Positions 6,454 to 15,445 of a stretch of 23,865 bases of DNA are shown in pieces. Position 1 is the stretch's first letter, and every line of letters starts with the position of its first letter. The position numbers and the translations under genes are program-made. A model generated the notes under the pieces. The model saw nothing but the letters and a program-made list of their open reading frames with translations, did no database searches and was not told where the DNA came from. Source of the stretch: CAZFDT01 sp964518335 (lineage in GTDB: Bacteria > Planctomycetota > Phycisphaerae > Phycisphaerales > Phycisphaeraceae); NCBI GenBank assembly GCA_964518335.1, contig CAZFDT010000078.1, positions 1 through 23,865 on the forward strand, read 5' to 3'.

Positions 6454-8763
6454 TCACATTTCGCCCTCCCCCGCCCGCCGCACGGCTTCCCCGGGCAGTG
6501 GCAGAAGTAGCTCGTCCACCGGCCGGGGGGCAGCCATGCCCGGGCCCTGGTAATCGGCGACCGTCGCGCCCTTGTGCCCGGTCGGGCTCAGAACGGTCAG
6601 GGCGTAATCCCCCGCCTTGAGCGAGAGCGGGTGGCTGGCGTGGTTCTTATCTCGATTGCTGGCGGCAACTTGGCCATCGACCAGGACGGTCGCGGTGTCG
6701 CCGAAAGCCCGGAAGCGGTACTCGCCCTCGGCGGGAATGCGAATCCGACCTTCCAAGAGGAGAAACCAGCCCCACAAATGGACACCCTCGTACGACGGGT
6801 GGAAGCTGAGGCGGCCCATGGGGAAGGTGTGGTGGGGCGCCACCTTCAGTTTGGCCAGCTCCTCAGGCGTCGTCGGCAGGGCCCCCCCTGCGCCGCCTGC
6901 CAGGGCGTTGTGCGGCAGGGCCGGCTTCCAGACATTCGCCTCGCCCGCTGCCGCCTCCTCGGCCGGTTGCAGACTGCTGACCGGCCAGGCGCTGCACATG
7001 ACCTTCGGCGTGATTGGGTAGTACCGCCTTTCCGTGCCATAGCCCACGGGCTGGTCACGCTCATCGAACAGTCGGGCGTAGATGACCGTCGGCTCGGTGA
7101 GCTGGATCGGCCCCGCATACACCGGCGAATCTCCGTCGGGCAGCGACGGCGGATTCCAATAGTCCAGCGGCTCCAGGCGATAGCGGATGGTTCCGGGCCG
7201 CGCCGAACGCAGCGTCACGGTCATCTGCTCGTGAAACACCAGATCGCGGCCGGGACTGAGCAGCCCCTGCTCCTGGACTTTGACGGGAAACATCAGGTCG
7301 TCCAGCCGGCGATCGGTGGCGGACCACGTCGTGTCTCGCCAGTCTGCAAACGGCTTGAAATCGGATCGCCGTTCGTGATTCCACGCATTCTCCGACAGCG
7401 ACGCCATGAGGCGGCGCAGGTCGCGCATGTGCATGTAATGCCAATGCTGCCAAGTCAGTGTGTGGATGCCGGCGATGCTACGCACGTGCTCCGGGTCGAT
7501 CTTTTTGGTGGCGACGGGGTCGAAGTAGTAAGCGCCGCTGAAGCCCGAGTAGAGCATGAAGGTGTTGTAGGGCGGCGGATGATTGGTGATGACGTGGTTG
7601 GTCACCGAGCCGCTGTTGTGGGGCAGGATACGGTAGCCGCGCTTTGCCAGCTCGTTGTCGTTGCCGCTCCAGGGCATCTGCAGCACATCCATGGGCCCGC
7701 CCCGGCCGTACACCAGCAGCGTCTTGCCGCGCGCCTTGGCGGCGTCGTTCATGCGGGCGATGAAGTGCTGGAACGGGTCCTCACCCGGATGATTGGCCTC
7801 GAACGCGGCATACTCGGGCAGGTTCTTGAAGCGCCGATCCGCCACCTCGTCGGCGCCGATCGACAGGTACGGGCTGGACGTAAACACGTCCATCACCTCA
7901 TTGAGCAGGGCGATGCACGCCTCGATGGTGTCGTCGCGGTTGACGTTGATGTAGCCCGACGATTTGTACACGCCGGTCTGGGCGTCGCGCGTGCCGAACA
8001 CCTCGGGCATGAGGCGCGGAGCGTCGGTGTGGCCGGGCATCTCCAGCTCGGGGATGATCGTCACGCCGCGCGCGTCGGCGTAGGCCACCAGCGCGCCCAG
8101 CTCCGCCAGTGTGTAGTGACGCACCCGGCCTTCCGGCGTCACCGTGGGCAACTGCGGAAACTTCTCCGATCCGAACGTGAACATCCCGTGATCGTTGAGG
8201 TGGAACTGGATGTGGTTGATCTTGTAGTACCGGAACAGGTCGATCAGCTCGTAGAGATTGACCAGAGGGTGCCATTTGCGGGCGATGTCGCACTCGGCGC
8301 TGCGCAGCTTGATGTCACTGTCGTCGGCGATGCGCATGCGGGGAGCCCAGAGCCGACCGGCGTCGAGATGCACCGCCTGCAGCAGCGTGGCGGTTCCCCA
8401 CGCCGCGGCGCGATAGCTGCCGCCAGCGATGGTGACGCGATCGGTCACGTCGAGGCGATACGCTTCGTCGCCGAGGTCTGGGTCCAACTGCAGCACGACG
8501 TCGCCGGGTTGTGTCGGGCCGTCTGCGGCCGTCGGATGATGCGGCGTCAGCCGACGCAGGTCCTCGGCGAGCACCGCCGCCAGCGGCGCCAGCGCCTGCG
8601 AATCGGCGACCACGCGGATATGCCCGTCCAACGCCACGCGGCCCTCGCCCATCGTCACCGACTTGGGCCGGGGAATCATCGCCGGCTCAGGCTCCGCCGC
8701 AGCTACCAGCAGCGGCATGGCGATCAGGGCCACCGCCCACCACGTCCATCGCATCTTGTGCAT
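6454..8763 (-). CDS. Secreted GH20 beta-N-acetylhexosaminidase with chitobiase-C and PA14-like domains
   Basis: This 769-residue exo-glycosidase removes terminal beta-GlcNAc/GalNAc by substrate-assisted catalysis. Residues 1-23 are a signal peptide (WWAVALIAMPLLVAAA). The GH20b N-domain is at about 25-145 and the TIM barrel at about 150-480. The catalytic pair is Asp305-Glu306 in YLSIGADEVAD, with HLNDHGMF and ELEMPGHTDAP blocks upstream. A chitobiase C-terminal (CHB_HEX_C) domain is at about 505-582 and a PA14-like carbohydrate-binding module at about 645-755 (IPAEGEYRFRAFGDTATVLVDG). The start at 8763 has GGAGG 8 bases upstream. It is the last gene of the operon, 14 bases after the isochorismatase fusion, with which it shares the chitobiase-C module. 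Specificity (GlcNAc, GalNAc or a sulfated form) is unknown. Confidence 0.93.
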   Translation of the reverse strand: MHKMRWTWWAVALIAMPLLVAAAEPEPAMIPRPKSVTMGEGRVALDGHIRVVADSQALAPLAAVLAEDLRRLTPHHPTAADGPTQPGDVVLQLDPDLGDEAYRLDVTDRVTIAGGSYRAAAWGTATLLQAVHLDAGRLWAPRMRIADDSDIKLRSAECDIARKWHPLVNLYELIDLFRYYKINHIQFHLNDHGMFTFGSEKFPQLPTVTPEGRVRHYTLAELGALVAYADARGVTIIPELEMPGHTDAPRLMPEVFGTRDAQTGVYKSSGYINVNRDDTIEACIALLNEVMDVFTSSPYLSIGADEVADRRFKNLPEYAAFEANHPGEDPFQHFIARMNDAAKARGKTLLVYGRGGPMDVLQMPWSGNDNELAKRGYRILPHNSGSVTNHVITNHPPPYNTFMLYSGFSGAYYFDPVATKKIDPEHVRSIAGIHTLTWQHWHYMHMRDLRRLMASLSENAWNHERRSDFKPFADWRDTTWSATDRRLDDLMFPVKVQEQGLLSPGRDLVFHEQMTVTLRSARPGTIRYRLEPLDYWNPPSLPDGDSPVYAGPIQLTEPTVIYARLFDERDQPVGYGTERRYYPITPKVMCSAWPVSSLQPAEEAAAGEANVWKPALPHNALAGGAGGALPTTPEELAKLKVAPHHTFPMGRLSFHPSYEGVHLWGWFLLLEGRIRIPAEGEYRFRAFGDTATVLVDGQVAASNRDKNHASHPLSLKAGDYALTVLSPTGHKGATVADYQGPGMAAPRPVDELLLPLPGEAVRRAGEGEM

Positions 8764-8777
8764 CGACGTTTCCTCCA

Positions 8778-10286
8778 TCATGCAAATCCGGCATCCGCCC
8801 AGTTGGCTTCCACGCGCACCTGGCTGGCGTTGGCCGGTGTGACAATGAGACTCACCACCCTGCTCCCGGTGGGCAGCGCGACATCGAACGGCCACGGCGG
8901 CGTGCCCAGATGCATCACCGGACTGCTCGCCATCTCGCGCCCATCCACCCACACGGCAAACCGCGCCGCCATGTACGCCGCCACGCCCCGCGCCAGATCG
9001 CGCCGCAGCAGACCCTCGTCCAGACCCGCCATCGCCACGAAACGCGTCGCTCGCGCCGGCACCTCGTAGATCAGTTCCGCCGGCGAACGTACCCCCATCC
9101 CCCGCTCGTAACGCACCCCGCGCAGCGTCATCTCGCCCCCGCCATACGCATGATCCTTCTGTGGCGGAGGCTCCGAACCGATCGATGGTTTGCTCCACCA
9201 CGCCACCCAGTCGGTCATGATGGCCCTCACGGGCTGCATATCCGACAGAGGCACGTCCGGTCGCGGCGGCGCCGGCGGTCGAAGCGTGTAGTGGCACTCG
9301 GTGGGCACGCTTCGCTGTCGCCCCGACACGAACGCGGCCACCTTCAGCACACACGACCGGTCCACATGGATCGCCTCGTCATAGCGCGGCGACCGCGGCG
9401 TTGGCTCGATCCCGTCCAGCGTGTAGTGCAACTGCGCGCCAGGCTCGCTTGGAAACGTCATCGTCACCGTCACCGTCCCGTCGAAGTGGCACGAACGATC
9501 GGCAAAGCCCCAGGGCACGACGCGCACCGGATCGACGATCGCCTCGTCGTCCCATGCGCCCGCGCGGCGCAGTTCGGCGACCAGATCGATAGATGGCGCG
9601 GCGAATTTCTCCACGTGCGCCACGCACGCCGCCGTGTAACGGTCCGCCGACGCCGCGCCTGTGTTCGTGCCGTGCGCCTCGGTCTGGTCGCCGGCGAACA
9701 CGCAGTCGAGCCCCGCCCCCGCCAGCGCCGCAAGCCCCTCGGGCTTGCCCGTCAGGCACATGTTGGTGGCAAAGCCAGCGTAGATGATCCGCGTGATGTC
9801 GTGCGCTCTGCACCAGGTGAACAGCTCGACGCCGTCGCCGCAGATGAGGTCGCGCTCGTCGATGTGCAGGCGCGGATCGAGCCCGGCGCCGCCGTAGTTG
9901 GGCACGCACATGCGCGGCTGCGGGGCGCAGAGGCAGCCGCGGCTGTGTGGCCCGGCGTCGCCATCGGGAAACGGCGGCAACTTCAACGGCGCGCCGGGCA
10001 TCGCCTCACGCGGCAGCGCCGCCATCCGCTGACGCTGGGGCCAGCCCACATAGGCGTAGGCAAAGTCTGTCGGGCAGTGCACGATGGTGAAGCCCAGTCG
10101 CCGCGCCGCGCCCAGCGCGCGGTCGAGCCGCGGTATGCGCCCCCCCGCCAGGCCGCACCATGTGATGCACCAGTGATACGCCCAGGCGTCGATGACCGCG
10201 ATGACGGTGCGAGCCGGGTCCACCTGGATGGCGTGAGTCGAGGGCTGGCCTGTCTGCGGGTCGCGGCGTCGAGTGATCATCTCCAT
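8778..10286 (-). CDS. Isochorismatase-fold hydrolase fused to chitobiase-C and NPCBM domains
   Basis: This is a 502-residue protein with an unusual domain order. Residues about 25-240 have the isochorismatase/cysteine hydrolase fold: TVIAVIDAW (Asp33) and IYAGFATNMCLTG (Cys177) fit two members of the Asp-Lys-Cys triad. The Lys normally placed in the strand before Cys is not visible there (DLICGDGVELF instead). Residues about 265-335 form a chitobiase-C-type module (GAQLHYTLDGIEPTPRSPRY). Residues about 380-502 form an NPCBM carbohydrate-binding domain (YERGMGVRSPAELIYEVP through ANWADAGF). No signal peptide is apparent. The ATG at 10286 lacks a strong ribosome binding site, 37 bases after the fucosidase. 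It may be a glycan-targeted amidase or a non-catalytic lectin-like protein; the reaction is unknown. Confidence 0.8.
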   Translation of the reverse strand: MEMITRRRDPQTGQPSTHAIQVDPARTVIAVIDAWAYHWCITWCGLAGGRIPRLDRALGAARRLGFTIVHCPTDFAYAYVGWPQRQRMAALPREAMPGAPLKLPPFPDGDAGPHSRGCLCAPQPRMCVPNYGGAGLDPRLHIDERDLICGDGVELFTWCRAHDITRIIYAGFATNMCLTGKPEGLAALAGAGLDCVFAGDQTEAHGTNTGAASADRYTAACVAHVEKFAAPSIDLVAELRRAGAWDDEAIVDPVRVVPWGFADRSCHFDGTVTVTMTFPSEPGAQLHYTLDGIEPTPRSPRYDEAIHVDRSCVLKVAAFVSGRQRSVPTECHYTLRPPAPPRPDVPLSDMQPVRAIMTDWVAWWSKPSIGSEPPPQKDHAYGGGEMTLRGVRYERGMGVRSPAELIYEVPARATRFVAMAGLDEGLLRRDLARGVAAYMAARFAVWVDGREMASSPVMHLGTPPWPFDVALPTGSRVVSLIVTPANASQVRVEANWADAGFA

Positions 10287-10323
10287 GGGCAAATCCAGCT
10301 TGTGTTGCAGTGAGCCTGTGGGC

Positions 10324-11739
10324 TCAGTCGGCGGTGCGAATGCGGAAAGCATAGGCCAGGTGGCAAGGCCTGTGTGGTTCTGATTGCAGGTCGTCGGGCA
10401 GTTCGATGGTGATCCCGCCGCCGTGGGGGCGCCACGGCAGAGGGCGGTCATCACCGAGCATGTGGATGACCATGCCCGGCCGCGGGCGCACGGAGGCGAG
10501 ATGCCACGCCATACCTGGCCAGCGGAGCGCGATGGCGTACAGCGTGCGCTGATCCTTGGATTGCGTGAATCGCACGTCATCGCCCTCGCCCCACACGCCA
10601 TCGGCACGCGGCCGCGTCGCGTAGATCGCTTCGCCGTTCGCGGCGAGCCATGTGCCGACGTAGTGCAGCCGCTGAATGTGCGCCTGGGCGAAGCGACCAT
10701 CGGGGCCGGGCAGCAGGCCGATCTGCAGATTGCCGCCCTTGGCGACGACGTCGATGAGTGTCTCCAGCATCCACTGGCCCGTCTCCTCGAAGCATGGGTA
10801 GATGACCTGCCACAGTTGCACCATCGGACTCTCGGAGGTGGGGTGGGCGTCCCCGGGTATCTGCCACTCGGGTGTGTGGAAGTCGCCGTAGGCGCCGATG
10901 CCCCGCTCTCGAAAGAGGGCATCGGGCTGCAGTTGTCGGGCCATCTTGATGACGGCCTTGATGTCAGGCCACATCCGCCCCCAGTCGGCGATGCCACGCG
11001 GTCGGTACGCCTCGTAGGTCCCGCGCGGTTCGCAGTCGAACTCGAGCACCTCCAGCGGCCCGAAGCGCGTGCATAGCTCGCGAATCTGTTCGCGGTAGCG
11101 ATGAAGAAAGCGCGCGTAGCCTTCGCGATCGCCGCCCGACGCAAAGCGCGGATCGTACGCCACTTCACCGATGCCGCTCCAACGGAAGTCCGCGTCGTAC
11201 CAGTCCCAGTGCGAGAAATACATCCCGACGCCCAGGCCTTTGAGCCGCGCGGCATCCACCAGTTCCCTCGTGATGTCACGCGCGAAGGGTGTATCCATCA
11301 CGCTGTAGGCCAGATCGCACGCCTCCACCTCACCCGCGCGCGGGCCACTGAAGATGGTTCGCCGCCGCACGCGTGTGTTCGTGTTCCACAGGGCGAAGCC
11401 GTCGTGGTGCTTGGCGACAAGCGTGAAGTAGCGACAACCGGCATCGAGCATCATGTCCACCCATTCATCCGCATCGAAACCGGTGGGATTGAATGTGCGA
11501 TACAACTGGTGGTACTGATCGTGCTCAGTCAGGGCGTGCTCGTAGAGCCACCACGAGCCGAGTTTCGCACCGATCTGGCTGCTGACGTAGAAGTGGATGC
11601 GCAGTCCGAACTTCATGTCGTGAAATCGCTCGTACGCTTCTGGGGATGCGTGGCGGTAGTCGGCATCGACCGGATCATCCCAAGGCACAGCCGGGGCATG
11701 CCCTGGCTCCAACGCGCAACTGCTGCTGTGATCCATCAT
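10324..11739 (-). CDS. GH29 alpha-L-fucosidase
   Basis: This 471-residue family 29 retaining glycosidase hydrolyses terminal alpha-L-fucosides. Visible family blocks are FGLRIHFYV (44-52), GCRYFTLVAKHHDGFALW (101-118) and FGPLEVLEFDCEP (227-239). In the last, Asp235 sits where the catalytic nucleophile (usual form LWFDG) is expected. The C-terminal part (about 370-470) is a beta-domain with TLYAIALRWPG. The length is normal. I see no signal peptide, unlike the esterase and GH20 neighbours, so the enzyme may be cytoplasmic or use another export route. Start ATG 11739 or 11736 lies 3 bases after the esterase stop, which implies translational coupling. Fucose is the family's usual product, but some members act on other 6-deoxysugars or galactose, and the altered nucleophile motif leaves specificity open. 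Confidence 0.88.
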   Translation of the reverse strand: MMDHSSSCALEPGHAPAVPWDDPVDADYRHASPEAYERFHDMKFGLRIHFYVSSQIGAKLGSWWLYEHALTEHDQYHQLYRTFNPTGFDADEWVDMMLDAGCRYFTLVAKHHDGFALWNTNTRVRRRTIFSGPRAGEVEACDLAYSVMDTPFARDITRELVDAARLKGLGVGMYFSHWDWYDADFRWSGIGEVAYDPRFASGGDREGYARFLHRYREQIRELCTRFGPLEVLEFDCEPRGTYEAYRPRGIADWGRMWPDIKAVIKMARQLQPDALFRERGIGAYGDFHTPEWQIPGDAHPTSESPMVQLWQVIYPCFEETGQWMLETLIDVVAKGGNLQIGLLPGPDGRFAQAHIQRLHYVGTWLAANGEAIYATRPRADGVWGEGDDVRFTQSKDQRTLYAIALRWPGMAWHLASVRPRPGMVIHMLGDDRPLPWRPHGGGITIELPDDLQSEPHRPCHLAYAFRIRTAD

Positions 11740-11742
11740 GAC

Positions 11743-14199
11743 TCAGTTCGCTTGCGGCGCGGGCACGACCGTGTCCCACGCGAACTCGCCGCGCTGGACG
11801 CTCCAGTCATTGCCGAAGAATCCCGCGACGCGCGGCGTGCCACTCAACGATTCGGCGGATGCCGAAGCGATGTACAGGTCTGGATAGCGATGAAACGGCA
11901 CAGCCCACCGCAACTCATGCGACAGCCGCCGCCCCGGTTCGCCGGTTGCGGCGATGACGGTGACGCAGGCCGAGTCACTGTCGGGCCGGGGTCGAACGAA
12001 CAGGCACGCCAGATCGTCGCCGGTCACGACGCGATCGCCGACGGCGATGCGATCGCCCTCGGGCTTCACCGGGCAGTCGGGCAGTAAAGCAGCCCACGCA
12101 CGATTCATGCGAGCATGGCCGTACAACACGACGTCACGATCGCGCGCGGCGGCAGGGTCGAAGTCGGCATCGGACATCATCGCCAGCGTGGCGTTTCCGC
12201 GGTACCAGAACATCAGGGAGTCCAGTCGGGCACGTTCCACCGCCCACCGGTTTTCCTCGGGCGTGCCCGCCGTGCCATAGACCAGCACAATGCGTTGTCG
12301 CAGGGCGTCCTTGATCGGCCCATGGCGGCTCGGATTCTTCTGCGCGGGATCCACGGACTCGGCGACGACCCAGGTCCCGTCGTCGCTGCGCTGCAGATGT
12401 ACCCGACCGTCGCGCCTCGGCAGCGCCACTGGTTCGAGCGATTGCCCGTCGAGCGAGATGGCCACCGCGTCGCGGCCTTCCAGCGAAGTGACATCGAGGC
12501 TCAGCCGTGCCACGTTCTGCGTGGTGCCGACGAACCGCCCACGATTCGGCCAGCGTTGCAGTTGTATCCGACTGTGTTCGAGGTGACGCTGCTGCTGCAC
12601 GATCGTCGCCCAGTGGCAACGAGCCGACACGCCGGGGCTGGGTGTGGTGAAGTCCACCTGCTGCACCATGTCCGCTTCCGGCAAGACGCGACGCGCGCAA
12701 TAGTCGAACATCGCCGGCCAATCCACGCACGTCGCGCCGCCGTCGCCAAGGTCATTTGACCACCAGTGTCCGACGCCGGGCTCCTCATGATAGACCCAGT
12801 CACGATGAAAGCGCCCTAGCGCTTCGGCCATCATGCGGGTCTGCGCCACAGGCACTGACTCATCGGCTTCCCCGTGCAGCATGTAGATGCCCATCTGGCC
12901 AAGGTTCGTGATGATCGCCAGCGGATCGCCAGTGTGTGCGACGCGCTGCGTCATGCGATGAATGGGCGTGGCCGGCTCGGGCTGCGCTCGTCCCATGTAC
13001 GATCCGCGGCTCACCCACGCGGCGGATGGCGCGACCGCCGCAAAGCGATCGGCATGAAGCATACCGATGTACCACGTGCCATGGCCGCCCATGGAGTGGC
13101 CCGTCAGGTACACGCGCGACGGATCGTGCGGGTAGGTCTTGGCCGCCAGTTGCAGCACCTCCAGCGCATCGAGTCGGCCCCAGTCCTCCCAGTCGAAACC
13201 ATACGGTCGGCGATTGGTCGGCGCGATCATGGTAAGCCACGACTTGGGCCCATATGCCCGCAACTGCCCGATGGCTTCGACGCCCGCGCCGTGCAGTGTC
13301 ATCGCCAGTCCGGGTCGCCTGCTGGGCGTTTCGGTCGCCGGCCGCACCGCGTAATACTGCACGCTGTCATCGATGGCGCTGATGAACGTGCGCCGGTGCG
13401 CCGCGGTCGGCGACACAACCTCAAGCGTCACCGTAGTCATGTGCAGCACCGCGTCGCCGGCTTTGTCCTTCCGCAGCAGTTCGAGCGTCAGCGTGACGCC
13501 ATCGGCCGACATCGGCCCCGCGCTCATCAACGCCACGGGTACCTTGCCGACGCCCAGAGGCGGCAGCATGCCCACGGCCGTCTCTGTCGTCTTCATGCCC
13601 GGCCCATGCAGGCGAATCGCAAGATGCTTGACGGAGGAGGATGTCGCGTTGACCACGGGCAGCGCAAGCCATGCGTCAAGCACTTGGCCGGCGACGCCAT
13701 CGGGCATCGTCGCATCGCCGGCAATGAAGAATGCCTCGGCCGGCGGGATGGTGAGCTGGGCCTTGACTCGTCCACGATCGGCGCGGAAGAGCAGTGTGTT
13801 GTCGCCCGCCTGCATCGCCACGGGCAGATGCAGATAACCTGTCGCGTACAAATCGCCGGGGCATGCCCGACCGTTCACATAGGTGGCTCCATGACCGCGT
13901 GCGTCGAGCACCATGATGCGGGGTTGGTCAAGATGAACCGTCGCCGCGACCACGGCCGTAGGCGAGCCCGTGCTGCTCACCCATCCCTCGGCATCCGGCG
14001 TGACCGTGGGCCATTCGGCAAGATCGGCCGGGCGTGCGCCGTCCTGAATGATCCACCGGAAGACCTGAGCCTCCGCGGGCTGCGCTGATGGCGGCGGAGC
14101 ATGCCACTGCAATGGGACGTTCACATCAGACTCCGATGCCGACGCCGCCTGGAGCAAGCACAGGCAGGCGGCAGCGATATGGACGGGGTGTGCCATCAT
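11743..14199 (-). CDS. Secreted alpha/beta-hydrolase (prolyl-oligopeptidase/PHB-depolymerase-like esterase), large multidomain
   Basis: This 818-residue exported serine hydrolase has a signal peptide (PVHIAAACLCLLQAASAS, about residues 5-22). A beta-rich N-terminal region at about 25-270 includes a carbohydrate-binding-like segment (HLDQPRIMVLDARGHGATYVNG). The catalytic domain is at about 270-500 and about 315 C-terminal residues are of unclear fold. The triad is visible: Ser369 in LTGHSMGGHGTW, Asp446 in MLHGEADESVPV and His478 in PGVGHWW. Such planctomycete proteins are usually annotated as peptidases S9 or esterases. In this operon a glycan deacylase or carbohydrate esterase is the more likely role, by inference. 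The start ATG at 14199 overlaps the P450 stop by 1 base (TGATG); the next ATG at 14196 is equally possible. It lies 3 bases before the fucosidase start. Confidence 0.85.
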   Translation of the reverse strand: MMAHPVHIAAACLCLLQAASASESDVNVPLQWHAPPPSAQPAEAQVFRWIIQDGARPADLAEWPTVTPDAEGWVSSTGSPTAVVAATVHLDQPRIMVLDARGHGATYVNGRACPGDLYATGYLHLPVAMQAGDNTLLFRADRGRVKAQLTIPPAEAFFIAGDATMPDGVAGQVLDAWLALPVVNATSSSVKHLAIRLHGPGMKTTETAVGMLPPLGVGKVPVALMSAGPMSADGVTLTLELLRKDKAGDAVLHMTTVTLEVVSPTAAHRRTFISAIDDSVQYYAVRPATETPSRRPGLAMTLHGAGVEAIGQLRAYGPKSWLTMIAPTNRRPYGFDWEDWGRLDALEVLQLAAKTYPHDPSRVYLTGHSMGGHGTWYIGMLHADRFAAVAPSAAWVSRGSYMGRAQPEPATPIHRMTQRVAHTGDPLAIITNLGQMGIYMLHGEADESVPVAQTRMMAEALGRFHRDWVYHEEPGVGHWWSNDLGDGGATCVDWPAMFDYCARRVLPEADMVQQVDFTTPSPGVSARCHWATIVQQQRHLEHSRIQLQRWPNRGRFVGTTQNVARLSLDVTSLEGRDAVAISLDGQSLEPVALPRRDGRVHLQRSDDGTWVVAESVDPAQKNPSRHGPIKDALRQRIVLVYGTAGTPEENRWAVERARLDSLMFWYRGNATLAMMSDADFDPAAARDRDVVLYGHARMNRAWAALLPDCPVKPEGDRIAVGDRVVTGDDLACLFVRPRPDSDSACVTVIAATGEPGRRLSHELRWAVPFHRYPDLYIASASAESLSGTPRVAGFFGNDWSVQRGEFAWDTVVPAPQAN

Positions 14200-15434
14200 C
14201 AGAACGTCACGGGTAGCGCCTCGGGCGCTCGGAACACGCCCGGGGACCACTGCAGCGCGTCCGTGTCGGCGGCGAGGCCGGGCATGCGCCGCAGCACGGT
14301 GTTGATCGCGATCGGGGCCTCCAGCCGCGCCAGCCCGGCGCCGAGGCAGAAGTGCACGCCGTAGCCGAACGCCACGTGGCGGTTGGGCTGACGGCAGAGG
14401 TCCAGGCGATCCGGGTCGGGGAACTGGGTCGCGTCGCGGTTGGCGGCGCCGATCATCAGGAGCACGGTCTGGCCCGACGCGATTCTGCAGCCGTGCATCT
14501 CCACGTCCCGTGTAGCGACACGGCCAAGCCGCTGCAGTGGGCTTTCGTAGCGCAGAAACTCCTCCACTGCCGTCCCGATGAGCGCCGGATCGTCGCGCAG
14601 CGCCCGCATCTGCGCGGGATGCGTCAGCAACAGCCACAGCGCCGAAGCGATCAGATTCGTCGTCGTCTCGTGCCCGCCGATGAGGATCGACACGCACGTC
14701 GAGAGCAGTTCCTCCTCGCTGAGGCGGTCCCCTGCGTCCTCAGCCTGCACGAGCAGCGTGATCAGGTCGTCGCGCGGCTCGGCGCGGCGCCGGGCGCAGA
14801 TGTCGCCAAAGTACGACCGCAACTCCAGCAGCGCCTGTTGCGAGCGACGCACCACATCGGCCGACATGCGCGGCGTCGCCTGGAACGCGACGATCTGGCC
14901 CGACCATGCCTTGAACCGGTCGCGGTCGGCCGGCGGTATGCCCATCAACTCGGCGATCACCGTCACCGGCAGCGGATACGTCAGATCGCCCACGACCTCC
15001 ATGCGCCCGCTAGGCTGCACGCGATCGAGCAGGTCATCTACGATCTCTTGCACGTGCGGGCGCAATCGCTCGATCGTACGGGGCAGAAACGTCTGCTGCA
15101 CCAGGCGGCGGATGCGCGTGTGGTCGGGCGGATCGACGTTGATGAGCCCGCGCGAGTAATGACCGATGAGCGGTTGCAGTGATCCAAGCTCCTCCGCCGT
15201 GAGGCTGCGGCGGATCACGTTGGTGACGCGCCCGAAGCTGGAGAACCGCGCGTGGTCCTGCAGGATCGCCGCCACGTCGTCGTAGCGCGTGATGAGCCAA
15301 CACCCCCAGGCGTCGCTCCACACCACCGGCGCCTCCTCGCGCAGGCGGCGCAGAAGCGGGTAGGGATCGTTGTTGAACGCCGGTGACGTGAGAATCGCGT
15401 CGAGGTCGGCGAGGATGGCGGCAGCGGCGGCCAT
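14199..15434 (-). CDS. Cytochrome P450 monooxygenase
   Basis: This 411-residue soluble class I-type bacterial P450 has all signatures intact: I-helix oxygen-activation motif LIGGHETTTN (251-260), K-helix ExxR as Glu292-x-x-Arg295, and heme loop FGYGVHFCLGAGLAR (356-370) with Cys363 as the proximal ligand. The length is normal and it has no membrane anchor. It needs electrons from a ferredoxin and ferredoxin reductase. Neither is in the operon; a 7Fe ferredoxin lies about 7 kb away at 22128-22388. It starts 11 bases after the RraA-like gene with a weak GGAA ribosome binding site, and its stop overlaps the esterase start. Being embedded between sugar-acid enzymes and glycosidases, it may oxidise a sugar substituent. 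P450s that demethylate 6-O-methyl-D-galactose are known from marine polysaccharide degraders. Its substrate here is inferred, not shown. Confidence 0.95.
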   Translation of the reverse strand: MAAAAAILADLDAILTSPAFNNDPYPLLRRLREEAPVVWSDAWGCWLITRYDDVAAILQDHARFSSFGRVTNVIRRSLTAEELGSLQPLIGHYSRGLINVDPPDHTRIRRLVQQTFLPRTIERLRPHVQEIVDDLLDRVQPSGRMEVVGDLTYPLPVTVIAELMGIPPADRDRFKAWSGQIVAFQATPRMSADVVRRSQQALLELRSYFGDICARRRAEPRDDLITLLVQAEDAGDRLSEEELLSTCVSILIGGHETTTNLIASALWLLLTHPAQMRALRDDPALIGTAVEEFLRYESPLQRLGRVATRDVEMHGCRIASGQTVLLMIGAANRDATQFPDPDRLDLCRQPNRHVAFGYGVHFCLGAGLARLEAPIAINTVLRRMPGLAADTDALQWSPGVFRAPEALPVTF

Positions 15435-15445
15435 GGCGGTTCCGA

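Noticed and set aside
6574..9069. 831-codon open frame on the + strand
   Set aside because: It lies exactly antisense to the GH20 gene, is low-complexity Arg/His/Gly-rich, has no recognisable domain, and is a typical high-GC shadow frame.
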